DNA of 64,000 nucleotides, from contig JADJLT010000001.1 of NCBI GenBank assembly GCA_016709965.1, forward strand, positions 804,501 to 868,500. Reading direction: 5' to 3'. A program made the translations under genes and the position numbers. The notes beneath the pieces were generated by a model. The model was not told where the DNA came from and ran no database searches. It worked only from the letters and a program-made list of their open reading frames with translations. Origin of the DNA: Betaproteobacteria bacterium (GTDB lineage: Bacteria > Pseudomonadota > Gammaproteobacteria > Burkholderiales > Rhodocyclaceae). This document shows, one piece after another, positions 55,308 to 64,000 of the stretch; position 1 is the first letter of the stretch; every line of letters begins with the position of its first letter.

Positions 55308-57095
55308 ATGCACAGTCATACCCTCTTCAAGCGGAAAGCATTTACGCTGGCGCTGCTGACGGCAGCCGCATTTGCCGGCGGCGCTGCCAATGCCGGCGTT
55401 ACCGACGCCGACATCCTCAACGATGCGAAGACCACTGGCGACGTCGTCAGCTTCGGCCTCGGCACCCAGGCCCAGCGCTTCAGCCCTTCCACGCAAATCA
55501 ACACCAAATCGGTCAAGAATCTTGTGCCGGCATGGACCTCGTCGTTCGGTGGCGAGAAGCAACGTGGTCAGGAATCGCAACCCGTCATCAGCGAAGGCAA
55601 GATGTTTGTCACCGCTTCCTACAGCCGTCTGTTCGCCTACGATGTCAAGACTGGCGAGAAGCTGTGGAAGTACGAGCACCGCCTGCCGGACGGCATCATG
55701 CCATGCTGTGACGTGATCAACCGTGGCGCCGCGCTGTACGGCAACCTGGTGATCTTCGGCACGCTGGATGCGCAACTGGTTGCCCTGGACCGCGACACCG
55801 GCAAGGTAGTCTGGAAAGAGAAGCTTGAAGACTACGCCGCTGGCTACTCATCCTCTGCCGCCCCGATCATTGCCAAGGGCAAGCTGATCAACGGCGTCTC
55901 CGGTGGCGAGTTTGGTGTGGTTGGCCGCATCGATGCGCGCGACCCGATGACCGGCAAGCTGATCTGGACCCGTCCGACTGTCGAAGGCCACATGGGCTAC
56001 AGCTTCGACAAGGATGGCACCAAGCATGAAAACGGCATTTCCGGCACCCTCAACGCCACCTGGGAAGGCGACCTCTGGAAGACCGGCGGCGCAGCTACCT
56101 GGAACGGCGCTACCTACGATCCGGAAACCAACCTGATCTTCGCCGGTACCGGTAACCCGGCTCCGTGGAACAGCTGGAACCGTCCGGGCGACAACCTGTT
56201 CTCGTCCTCGACCGTGGCAATCGATGCCGACACCGGCAAGATTGTCTGGCATTACCAGAACACTCCGCACGATGGCTGGGACTTTGACGGTGTGAACGAA
56301 TTCGTTTCCTTCGACTACAAGGATCCGAAGACCGGCAAGATGATCAAGGCCGGTGGCAAGGCTGACCGTAACGGCTTCTTCTTCGTCAATGACCGGACCA
56401 ACGGCAAGCTGCTCAATGCCTTCCCGTTCGTGAACAAGATCACCTGGGCCACCAGCATCAACCTGGAAACCGGCCGTCCGAACTACATCGAAGAAGGCCG
56501 TCCGGGCAATCCGGCGCTGGAAGCCGATGGCAAGAAGGGCAAGGTCGTCTTCTCTGCACCGTCTTTCCTCGGCGGCAAGAACCAGATGCAGATGGCCTAC
56601 AGCCCGCAGACCGGCCTGTTCTACGTGCCGTCCAACGAGTGGTCGATGGACATCTGGAACGAACCGGTTTCCTACAAGAAGGGTGCTGCTTACCTGGGCG
56701 CCGGCTTCACCATCAAGGCGCTGAACGACGACTACATCGGCTCCCTGCGCGCCATGGACCCGAAGACCGGCAAGATGGTCTGGGAAAAGAAGAACTACGC
56801 TCCGCTCTGGGGTGGCGTTCTGACGACGGCTGGCGGCCTGGTGTTCTACGGTACGCCGGAAGGTTTCCTGAAAGCACTTGACGCCAAGACAGGCAAGGAA
56901 CTGTGGTCCTTCAACGTCGGCACCGGCATCGTTGCACCGCCGGTTTCGTGGGAACAGGATGGCGAGCAGATGATCGCCGTGACGGCTGGCTGGGGCGGCG
57001 CTGTTCCGCTTTGGGGCGGCGACGTTGCCAAGCGTGTGAACTTCCTCGAACAGGGCGGTTCCGTCTGGGTCTTCAAGTTGCACAAGCAGCAGTAA
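55308..57095 (+). CDS. exaA: PQQ-dependent alcohol dehydrogenase, predicted lanthanide type
   Basis: 595 residues, signal peptide ending ANA-GVT, eight-bladed quinoprotein propeller with W-motifs. Vicinal disulfide Cys133-Cys134 (MPCCDV). Metal ligands Glu201, Asn283 (GNPAPW) and catalytic Asp325 in WDFDG; the additional Asp327, two residues on, is the residue reported to mark lanthanide-dependent enzymes (Ala, Ser or Thr in calcium types). No C-terminal cytochrome domain, so electrons go to a separate cytochrome c, probably the one at 57631. Ethanol-type rather than MxaF/XoxF by length and sequence. Ribosome site AAGGAGA. Confidence 0.92.
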   Translation: MHSHTLFKRKAFTLALLTAAAFAGGAANAGVTDADILNDAKTTGDVVSFGLGTQAQRFSPSTQINTKSVKNLVPAWTSSFGGEKQRGQESQPVISEGKMFVTASYSRLFAYDVKTGEKLWKYEHRLPDGIMPCCDVINRGAALYGNLVIFGTLDAQLVALDRDTGKVVWKEKLEDYAAGYSSSAAPIIAKGKLINGVSGGEFGVVGRIDARDPMTGKLIWTRPTVEGHMGYSFDKDGTKHENGISGTLNATWEGDLWKTGGAATWNGATYDPETNLIFAGTGNPAPWNSWNRPGDNLFSSSTVAIDADTGKIVWHYQNTPHDGWDFDGVNEFVSFDYKDPKTGKMIKAGGKADRNGFFFVNDRTNGKLLNAFPFVNKITWATSINLETGRPNYIEEGRPGNPALEADGKKGKVVFSAPSFLGGKNQMQMAYSPQTGLFYVPSNEWSMDIWNEPVSYKKGAAYLGAGFTIKALNDDYIGSLRAMDPKTGKMVWEKKNYAPLWGGVLTTAGGLVFYGTPEGFLKALDAKTGKELWSFNVGTGIVAPPVSWEQDGEQMIAVTAGWGGAVPLWGGDVAKRVNFLEQGGSVWVFKLHKQQ

Positions 57096-57107
57096 AGTGT
57101 CTCCCCC

Positions 57108-57130
57108 TCGGGCGCTCCGGCGCCCGATTT
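57108..57130 (+). terminator. Terminator after alcohol dehydrogenase
   Basis: TCGGGCGC / GCGCCCGA with a 4-base loop followed by TTT, 13 bases after the stop codon. Confidence 0.75.
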
Positions 57131-57161
57131 ACGCGGCGCGTCGGCTTTGGCCCTCGCGCCG

Positions 57162-57204
57162 TTTTTGCTTTTTGGCGAATTTTTCTGGTTGACCGCAGTA
57201 AGCC
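57162..57204 (+). repeat. Dispersed repeat, copy 11
   Basis: TTTTTGCTTTTTGGCGAA, then TTTTTCTGGTTGACCGCAGT and AAGCC. One change in the core (CTGG). Confidence 0.75.
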
Positions 57205-57293
57205 AGAAATTCATCTCCCCGGGCAAACCATTGCCCGTCGTCGCCGGGTTCCGCGTACCGCGAAAGGCACTGTTCGACTTTGCACCACTTGAT

Positions 57294-57310
57294 TGCTTCG
57301 TTATGGAGCA
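57294..57310. promoter_or_regulatory. Candidate activator site upstream of cytochrome gene
   Basis: TGCTTCGTTATGGAGCA, matching TGCTYC-RTTAY-GGAGCA, 168 bases before the sigma-54 element. Confidence 0.55.
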
Positions 57311-57478
57311 ACCCCGCCAGGGAGGGGAACAACAAACACCCGACATTGAAGGGTCCACCATTGACGGAAAGGTCTTCCCGACAAATGGCCAGCCCCGGCA
57401 ACCCCCGAACGGACAACAGCCACGGCCACGCCCCTGGCGGCGCCCAATCATTCGCCGCAAACGCGATATCCCCGATAC

Positions 57479-57493
57479 TGGCAAGGGAATTGC
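57479..57493 (+). promoter_or_regulatory. Sigma-54 promoter of the cytochrome c gene
   Basis: TGGCAAGGGAATTGC, one change from TGGCAC-N5-TTGC, followed by A; 137 bases before the start codon. Confidence 0.7.
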
Positions 57494-57630
57494 ATTAGGA
57501 AACAGGGCAAGTGCCGTCAGCACCATCATTGCACGGCATATCCATATTCAACCCGGCAGCACGACACCGACCAGACACCGCCGATTCACTGAATCGATTT
57601 CGATACTGCAACAAAAGAGGGAGTAACGCC

Positions 57631-58008
57631 ATGAAGCACCACCGTCTTACCATCACCCTGCTCGCCGCCAGCCTGCTCAGCCCGCTGGCCATGGCCGACG
57701 CCAAGAAAGATACCGAAATGCTCAAACTGGCGAGTGCCAGCGGCTGCATGACCTGCCACAGCATCGAAGCCGGCAAGCCGGGTCCTGACGGTCTGAAGCC
57801 GATCGGCCCACCATGGACAGAAGTGGCCAAGCAATACAAAGGCAAGCCTGGTGCCACCGAGTTTCTGACCCGCGTCGTCCTCGAAGGCTCCAGCCCCTAC
57901 AGCAGCCACTGGAAGGGCAAGGTCAGCGGTCTCTCCATGCCGCCCAATGCCGTCGCCATTACCGAAGGCAATGCCCGTCTGCTGGTGAACTGGATTCTGG
58001 CGCTGTAA
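57631..58008 (+). CDS. Monoheme cytochrome c (c550/c551 type)
   Basis: 125 residues. Signal peptide cleaved near MA-DAK; heme motif CMTCH (Cys39, Cys42, His43), likely axial Met in LSMPPN. The position after the quinoprotein dehydrogenase and its own sigma-54 promoter suggest the role of ExaB, the specific electron acceptor. ATG preceded by GAGGGAG. Terminator follows. Confidence 0.9.
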   Translation: MKHHRLTITLLAASLLSPLAMADAKKDTEMLKLASASGCMTCHSIEAGKPGPDGLKPIGPPWTEVAKQYKGKPGATEFLTRVVLEGSSPYSSHWKGKVSGLSMPPNAVAITEGNARLLVNWILAL

Positions 58009-58034
58009 GCGGCAAAATTCGGAGCAACGCTACG

Positions 58035-58059
58035 AACCGGCCCGCGTGGCCGGTTTTTT
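58035..58059 (+). terminator. Intrinsic terminator after cytochrome c gene
   Basis: AACCGGCC / GGCCGGTT with a 5-base loop and six T. Confidence 0.9.
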
Positions 58060-58122
58060 ATGGTGATGCGAAAACCCTCGACTGGTTCAACACAGGCATG
58101 GCGCCGGCTGACACCACAGCGG

Positions 58123-59064
58123 CTATACGAGCCACTCGGCGCGATTGCGACCATTTGCTTTTGCCTTGTAGAGCAATTGGTCGGCTTGACGGAAGATCTG
58201 CTTGATTTCACCCGTCGCCGAATCGATGCAGGAGGCCCCGACTGAAATGGTGACCACACCGTAATCGCCGCTTTTTTCATGGGCCATGCCCAAGGCGGCC
58301 ACAGCCTCGACGAGACTGGCGGCCAAACCGGCATGCACGCCGGGTGCTGCATCAGGAATGATCACGGCGAATTCCTCACCGCCGTAGCGTGCGACGAAAG
58401 CCCCCGGGGCTGTCTGCTGATCGTTTGCCTGCTGAACCACCTGACCCAGACAAGCGGCGACGGATCGAAGACACTCATCGCCGGCGAGATGCCCGTAATG
58501 ATCGTTGTATTTCTTGAAGTTATCGACGTCTATCATCAACAAACTGAACGGTCTCGCCAAGCTCAGCGCCTGCTCCCACAAACGGTCAACCTGAAGATCC
58601 ATGGCCCGCCGGTTGAGCAAGCCTGTCAGCCCGTCGCGATTGGCCTGATCCTGCAATTTGCCATTGGCGATGGAGAGGCGCTTACGCAATGCAGCAATCC
58701 TCGACATTGCCTTCATTTTTGCCTGGAGGACGGCCTCCGGCACGGTCTTCGAGATAAAGTCATCCCCACCTGCCTCGATCGCTGTCACCAGGTTGGATGC
58801 GGTATCGGTCGCCGTCACAAAAATAATCGGGGTCCATGCCCAAGGCTCGTTCCCCTCCAGTGCACGCAGCCGGGTGGTTGTTTCAAAACCGTTCATACCC
58901 GGCATTTCGATGTCCATCAGGATCAGATCGAAATCCTCCTTCTGAAAGAGATCCAGCGCAACCTCGCCATTAATGGCGTGCAGGACTTGATGGCCAAACG
59001 ACTCCAGACGAGCAGTTGTGACTATTGCAATGGCTCGAGAATCGTCCACCAGCATGATTTTCAT
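58123..59064 (-). CDS. Response regulator with diguanylate cyclase domain
   Basis: 313 residues. Receiver domain 1-120 (DD at 7-8, Asp in LILMDIEMPG, Lys in ISKTVPEA), short helical linker, GGDEF domain with active-site RYGGEEF and the DGLTGLLNRRAMD start. Makes cyclic di-GMP when phosphorylated; PleD/WspR-like but with one receiver. Not coupled to a kinase gene. Its position inside the alcohol cluster is convergent with the cytochrome gene. Confidence 0.92.
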   Translation of the reverse strand: MKIMLVDDSRAIAIVTTARLESFGHQVLHAINGEVALDLFQKEDFDLILMDIEMPGMNGFETTTRLRALEGNEPWAWTPIIFVTATDTASNLVTAIEAGGDDFISKTVPEAVLQAKMKAMSRIAALRKRLSIANGKLQDQANRDGLTGLLNRRAMDLQVDRLWEQALSLARPFSLLMIDVDNFKKYNDHYGHLAGDECLRSVAACLGQVVQQANDQQTAPGAFVARYGGEEFAVIIPDAAPGVHAGLAASLVEAVAALGMAHEKSGDYGVVTISVGASCIDSATGEIKQIFRQADQLLYKAKANGRNRAEWLV

Positions 59065-59339
59065 TTTGATCCCAAAAATTCAGAATTACATCATCAAGAA
59101 TACCTTCGCCACTACGCACTTACTACAACTTTCGGCATAGCCCAACCCACCGAAATCATGTTTTCCTCGCGATCTCGCCCTGAAGTTGTCCGTTCGCTGA
59201 ACGATTGACCTGCTGGGTACAGGTTGCTGATCGGCCGTTGGTAGCACGCCAGCTATGGCGTGATACATGGCACCACCTCGCACAAACCAAAGTCAATCAG
59301 CGATAGCGGCTAGCCGATTTCCCTGCCACACAAATTGAC

Positions 59340-59356
59340 TGCTCCATTACGGAGCA
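59340..59356. promoter_or_regulatory. Candidate activator site upstream of aldehyde dehydrogenase
   Basis: TGCTCCATTACGGAGCA: six-base perfect arms around ATTAC, 117 bases before the sigma-54 element. Confidence 0.6.
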
Positions 59357-59473
59357 CCTGTTAAGCAGTTGATCATGCAATCAGCCGTACAACGCAACAA
59401 CGCATGCCGCATAACAAGCATAAGCAATTGAAATTATTGAACATTATGAGCAATCTTGTTAGCGCTGGCATGC

Positions 59474-59488
59474 TGGCACACGGCATGC
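59474..59488 (+). promoter_or_regulatory. Sigma-54 promoter of aldehyde dehydrogenase
   Basis: TGGCACACGGCATGC, one change (ATGC for TTGC); embedded in GCATGC repeats on both sides. 103 bases before the start codon. Confidence 0.7.
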
Positions 59489-59591
59489 ACATTAGATGAC
59501 ACGAGTCACGGCAGGTCGTAGTCAGCACTTACGCGAATCAGCCGGCCTTGAGTTACCCGTTTGCTATCTCAATAGAACATTGGAGACAAAT

Positions 59592-61112
<1,521 letters not shown>

Positions 61113-61155
61113 ACCGAGCATCTCCTCCACTGGCCCAGTTTGCGGGCAACTCTTC

Positions 61156-61181
61156 GGGGGCGGGCAACCGCCCCCTTTTTT
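61156..61181 (+). terminator. Terminator between aldehyde dehydrogenase and DUF779 gene
   Basis: GGGGGCGG / CCGCCCCC with a GCAA tetraloop and six T. The T run abuts the ribosome site (AGGAG) of the next gene, so read-through expression is needed for downstream genes. Confidence 0.88.
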
Positions 61182-61192
61182 AGGAGAATGTA

Positions 61193-61564
61193 ATGGTCGA
61201 CCGCGTCATCGCCACCCCGGCAACGCTGGAGCTGATCGCGCTCCTGAAACAGCAATACGGCCCGGAGCTCATGTTTCATCAATCCGGCGGTTGCTGCGAT
61301 AACAGCGCTGCCAACTGCTATCTGCCCACCGATCTCACCATCGGCGCTTACGACGTTCACCTTGGTGAAATCGGCGGCGTGCCCTTCTATATCAGTGCCT
61401 CGCAATACGAGTACTGGAAGCACACCCAACTGATCATCGATGTGGTAGAAGGCCACGGCGGCACCTTCTCGCTTGAAGGCAACACCGGCAAGGCCTTTCA
61501 CACCCGTTCACGTCTGTTTACCGACGACGAATGGGCCGAACTGCAGGCGGCCGGGCTCGTTTAA
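61193..61564 (+). CDS. DUF779 protein
   Basis: 123 residues. Cys-rich segment GGCCDNSAANC near residue 32 is typical of DUF779, whose genes almost always accompany acetaldehyde dehydrogenases; a metal- or thiol-based accessory role is suspected, not proven. Ribosome site AGGAG, directly after the terminator T run. Confidence 0.9.
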   Translation: MVDRVIATPATLELIALLKQQYGPELMFHQSGGCCDNSAANCYLPTDLTIGAYDVHLGEIGGVPFYISASQYEYWKHTQLIIDVVEGHGGTFSLEGNTGKAFHTRSRLFTDDEWAELQAAGLV

Positions 61565-61581
61565 TACAAGGAAACCATCCC

Positions 61582-61917
61582 ATGCACAAAAAACTTCACT
61601 TTACCCTGCTGCCCGTCGTCGCAGCACTCGCCTTGACTGTCGCCAACCCTGCCCGCGCGGCCGAAGGGGAAGCCATCATGAAAAAAGCCCGTTGTGTCGC
61701 CTGCCACGCCGTGGACCAGAAGCGGGTTGGACCGGCCTACAAGGATGTCGCCGCCAAATACAAAGGCGACGCCAAGGCCCCGGGTCATCTTTTTGACAAG
61801 GTACGCGCTGGCGGTTCCGGCAATTGGGGACAAGTCCCGATGATGCCCCACCCGGTTGACAAGATCAGCGACGACGACCTGAAAGCGGTCATTCACTGGA
61901 TTTTGTCGCTGGAGTAA
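61582..61917 (+). CDS. Monoheme cytochrome c551/c552
   Basis: 111 residues from MHKKLHFTLL; signal peptide ends ARA-AEG. Heme motif CVACH (Cys38, Cys41, His42), axial Met in PMMPHPVD, and the C-terminal helix DDDLKAVIHWILSLE. A periplasmic electron carrier, 17 bases after the DUF779 gene and presumably co-transcribed. Confidence 0.92.
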   Translation: MHKKLHFTLLPVVAALALTVANPARAAEGEAIMKKARCVACHAVDQKRVGPAYKDVAAKYKGDAKAPGHLFDKVRAGGSGNWGQVPMMPHPVDKISDDDLKAVIHWILSLE

Positions 61918-62077
61918 GCCAATCGCCGCGACGACATTGCCGACGCGGCCAAAGGGAGAACAGCAACTCCCCAACGAGAATGGCCACAGGCCATCCAGCA
62001 CAAGCCACAGGGCGCCGAGCCGGCAAATAAGCCGACCGAGCGCCATGCCTCATTTTTAAAGGGGAAAACTAAGACGC

Positions 62078-62117
62078 CTGCGGTCAACCGGAAAAATCAG
62101 TCAAAAATGAAATTTTC
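62078..62117 (-). repeat. Dispersed repeat, copy 12, at the DUF1294 gene end
   Basis: Plus strand CTGCGGTCAACCGGAAAAAT then CAGTCAAAAATGAAATTTTC. Covers the last five codons and stop of the gene at 62101. Confidence 0.8.
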
Positions 62118-62739
62118 CGGCCGACGACCAGACCACCGACGACAAGCCTCGCCATGCCGCCGCCCCCTTGGGCGACAACAACCAGCCCAACGCACCGCAG
62201 TTCACCAATACCGTCATCCAGAACATCACCTGGAATGAAGTCTTCTTCGACTTGTGACGCAGCAGTTTCTGGGCAAATAACGCACCCGGCCAGCCACCGA
62301 TCAGCGCCAGCAGGTGCAGCGTACTTTCCTGGGTTCGCCACTCCCCGTTCTGGGCAGCCGACTTGTCCCAGGCATACACCGCAAAAGCAAACAGGCTGGC
62401 CACGACATAAATCACCGGCACCAGCTTCGGCAACTTGCCCAGCCACGTACAGCCCGCCACAAAAACGATGAAGAGGACGGCCAGCCACAACAGCTTTCGC
62501 GTCGGCTCGACGACCGATACTGATGAACGCGACTCGACGAACGCCACACCGTCGGCACGCGCCCTGCCCTTCGCATCAAATGCCAGATCGTAGGTCACAA
62601 TCTCGCCATCGACCGGCCGCCGACCGCGCCGGGCAAACGACTTGATGTGCAAAAACACCGCCTCGCCACCGCCGTTCGGCACAATGAAACCAAAACCCTG
62701 CTCGTCTTTCCAGCGTGTGACTTTTCCCTGATAGCGCAT
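62101..62739 (-). CDS. Cold-shock domain and DUF1294 membrane protein
   Basis: 212 residues. N-terminal cold-shock RNA/DNA-binding domain (GKVTRWKDEQGFGFI, VFLHIKSF) at 1-65, then two transmembrane helices (about 84-102, 105-122) and the DUF1294 domain (WDKSAAQ, LIGGWPGALFAQKLLRHKSKK) with a third helix. Function unknown. The C-terminal residues GKFHF and the stop come from the repeat copy, so the original end has been replaced. Confidence 0.88.
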   Translation of the reverse strand: MRYQGKVTRWKDEQGFGFIVPNGGGEAVFLHIKSFARRGRRPVDGEIVTYDLAFDAKGRARADGVAFVESRSSVSVVEPTRKLLWLAVLFIVFVAGCTWLGKLPKLVPVIYVVASLFAFAVYAWDKSAAQNGEWRTQESTLHLLALIGGWPGALFAQKLLRHKSKKTSFQVMFWMTVLVNCGALGWLLSPKGAAAWRGLSSVVWSSAGKFHF

Positions 62740-62843
62740 ATCGTTTTAGGCAAATTGAATAGCGCGATTTTCAGGCACCGGGCTGCGCAGGGCAAGCAAG
62801 TTAACATCTGGAACGACACAAAATTTTCGCCTGAATTTTCACC

Positions 62844-62874
62844 TTGACTTAGAGTGCACTCCAACAACTAGAGT
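62844..62874 (+). promoter_or_regulatory. MerR-type promoter with 19-bp spacer
   Basis: TTGACT (62844-62849), 19 bases, TAGAGT (62869-62874). The spacer contains GAGTGCACTC, a perfect 10-bp dyad. The long spacer is the hallmark of MerR-activated promoters. Initiation would fall at or next to the ATG at 62882. Confidence 0.75.
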
Positions 62875-62881
62875 GACATTC

Positions 62882-63304
62882 ATGGAATCCAGCCTGACCA
62901 TTAAGGACGTGTCGCAACGTACGGGGTTGAGCGCCCACACGCTGCGCTACTACGAACGCATCGGCCTGATTGCACCCGTTGCCCGCGCCACGGGTGGCCA
63001 GCGCCGGTACGCCGCCGCCGACATGGACTGGCTGGCATTCCTGCTGCGCCTGCGCACCACCGGCATGCCTATCCAGGGCATGCTGGAATTTGCCAGGTTA
63101 CGAAGCGAAGGGAATGTCACCGCCCGTACCCGCCGGAAGATCCTCGAAAGCCACCTTGCCGACGTGCTCAGCAACATCGCGTCACTGCAGCAGTCCGCCG
63201 AGGCATTGCAAACGAAGATCGGGATTTATCGGCAGATTGAACATTCCTTCTCGCAAGACTCTCAACTTGTTGAAGGAAAAACCAATGACTCAAAATCGTT
63301 ATGA
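62882..63304 (+). CDS. MerR-family transcriptional regulator
   Basis: 140 residues from MESSLTIKDVS. Winged helix at 7-75 (SQRTGLSAHTLRYYERIGLI), then a coiled-coil dimer helix. No cysteines, so not a metal or redox sensor; small-molecule effector unknown. Probably binds its own 19-bp-spacer promoter. No ribosome site is seen and the predicted transcript begins next to the ATG, so the message may be leaderless. Overlaps the next gene by 20 bases. Confidence 0.85.
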   Translation: MESSLTIKDVSQRTGLSAHTLRYYERIGLIAPVARATGGQRRYAAADMDWLAFLLRLRTTGMPIQGMLEFARLRSEGNVTARTRRKILESHLADVLSNIASLQQSAEALQTKIGIYRQIEHSFSQDSQLVEGKTNDSKSL

Positions 63305-63665
63305 ACGGGGCCTCGCCAAACTGGAAGAAATCGACGGCCAGGCCGGCAGCAGGGTCATCAACAGCCTGCGTGACATCGCTCCGGATTTTGCCCGCTATCT
63401 GATCGAATTTCCCTTCGGCGATATCTACTCCCGTCCCGGCCTCGATTTGCGCGCCCGGGAAATCGCCGTCGTCGCCGCGCTGACAGCATTGGGCAACGCG
63501 ACCCCGCAATTGAAAGTGCACATCGAAGGCGCGCTCAATGTCGGCGTCAGCCAGGAGGAAATCGTCGAAGTCATCATGCAGATGGCTGTCTACGCCGGGT
63601 TCCCGGCTGCCCTCAACGGTCTTTTTGCGGCCAAGGAGGTATTCGCCGAAAGAGCGACAGGCTAA
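63285..63665 (+). CDS. Carboxymuconolactone decarboxylase-family protein
   Basis: 126 residues, PcaC/AhpD-like fold with IYSRPGLDLRAREIAVVAAL and HIEGALNVGVSQEEIVEVIM. The C-x2-C pair of AhpD-type peroxidases is absent (no Cys), so a decarboxylase-like or unknown activity is likelier. ATG preceded by AAGGA; starts inside the end of the merR-type gene, so it is probably the target of that regulator. Confidence 0.87.
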   Translation: MTQNRYERGLAKLEEIDGQAGSRVINSLRDIAPDFARYLIEFPFGDIYSRPGLDLRAREIAVVAALTALGNATPQLKVHIEGALNVGVSQEEIVEVIMQMAVYAGFPAALNGLFAAKEVFAERATG

Positions 63666-63835
63666 TGGCCATCGATATTTTTCGACATGGCCCGATGCAT
63701 CTCGGACGCAGCCCGTCGCGTCTTTTCCCAACCGCATTCCAGATCGGGTAAAGTTGCCGTCAAGGAATGGCTGTGCCAGAAAAGGTCTGGTGCAAGTGAG
63801 CACACTTTTGGCAACCAGGGTTTGGCACAGGGCAC

Positions 63836-64000
63836 ATGTATTCGATTGAAGTAGTTCTCGCCATGTTGGCGGCGGTAGTAGGCAGTGGTTATCTGGTGCG
63901 CACCTTGCCGATATCCATCCCCCTGCCACTGGCGCAAATCGCCCTGGGGGCTGTCGTCGCGCTGGTGTCCGTGCACCGGGTCAGGCTCGATCCGGAAATA
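63836..64000 (+). CDS. Cation/proton antiporter (CPA1 type), partial
   Basis: First 55 codons; runs off the right edge. Two hydrophobic segments and the motif PLPLAQIALGAVVAL then VRLDPE, typical of the N terminus of NhaP/YjcE-like Na+/H+ antiporters. Assignment is tentative because the catalytic helices lie beyond the window. Confidence 0.6.
   Translation, partial: MYSIEVVLAMLAAVVGSGYLVRTLPISIPLPLAQIALGAVVALVSVHRVRLDPEI

Larger units (their letters stand above)
57131..57630. other. Intergenic control region of the cytochrome gene
   Basis: 500 bases with repeat copy 11, a 17-bp dyad (57294-57310) and a sigma-54 element (57479-57493). A long open frame through here has no start signal or family and is treated as chance. 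Confidence 0.55.
59065..59591. other. Control region of aldehyde dehydrogenase
   Basis: About 530 AT-rich bases without a gene, holding the dyad at 59340-59356 and the sigma-54 element at 59474-59488. The aldehyde dehydrogenase frame is open upstream to 59496 but the start at 59592 fits the family and ribosome site. Confidence 0.6.

Noticed and set aside
57147..57626. Open frame of 159 codons between exaA and the cytochrome gene
   Set aside because: Passes through a repeat copy, a dyad and a sigma-54 promoter, has low-complexity Pro/Arg content and no start signal.

Overview
The window looks like a chromosomal segment of a GC-rich betaproteobacterium, most likely a Rhodocyclales member close to Dechloromonas/Azonexus. 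This is inferred from gene content (Neisseria-type porin, 1,611-residue NAD-glutamate dehydrogenase, paired bacterioferritins, FNR/HemN/copper-ATPase cluster, PQQ-dependent alcohol oxidation) and not from an rRNA gene; no rRNA, tRNA or CRISPR array was seen.

Layout. 1-0.44 kb: three overlapping small reading frames of unknown function. 0.9-3.9 kb: a SRAP-family protein lacking most catalytic residues, a small membrane protein, NudC, an alpha/beta hydrolase. 4.1-7.4 kb: ferrous iron uptake (feoB-feoA) and two bacterioferritin subunits with complementary metal/heme ligands. 7.9-12.7 kb: NAD-glutamate dehydrogenase broken by one extra base. 12.8-18 kb: exported Ppx/GppA-like protein, DUF4337 protein, Fur-controlled bfd, selD, a copper chaperone and a GGDEF/EAL protein. 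18-23.3 kb: copper ATPase, SafE-like membrane protein, hemN, and an fnr gene interrupted by an in-frame amber codon. 24-25.2 kb: porin.

25.5-33.5 kb is a PQQ biosynthesis region in unusual order: pqqB-pqqC-pqqA-pqqD, then a TonB receptor closely resembling PqqU (YncD), with pqqE 4 kb away. 33.7-46 kb is more mosaic: carbonic anhydrase, a transporter remnant, a MacAB-type efflux operon whose outer-membrane gene is cut by an IS21-family element, a DUF3943 remnant on the other side of that element, an IS1595-family element with an 8-bp target duplication, two stress-type small proteins and a diheme cytochrome c.

46.3-62 kb is the functional core for alcohol oxidation. Seven genes read leftwards with 4-base overlaps at five of the six junctions: SoxYZ-like carrier, metallohydrolase, TonB, TonB receptor, sensor kinase, response regulator, prolyl aminopeptidase. 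They are divergent from a PQQ alcohol dehydrogenase carrying the extra Asp associated with lanthanide use, followed by a cytochrome c, a diguanylate cyclase response regulator, an aldehyde dehydrogenase, a DUF779 protein and a second cytochrome c. Sigma-54 type -24/-12 elements precede the dehydrogenase, the divergent operon, the cytochrome, the aldehyde dehydrogenase and pqqA, and three of these share a 17-bp upstream dyad, suggesting one enhancer-binding activator (not in the window) governs the pathway.

The most unusual structural signal is a dispersed repeat of about 35-42 bp, thirteen copies in 64 kb with core TTTCCGGTTGACCGYRGC, mostly between genes but also inside copA and tonB, supplying the N terminus of the sensor kinase and the ends of nudC, pqqD and a DUF1294 gene.
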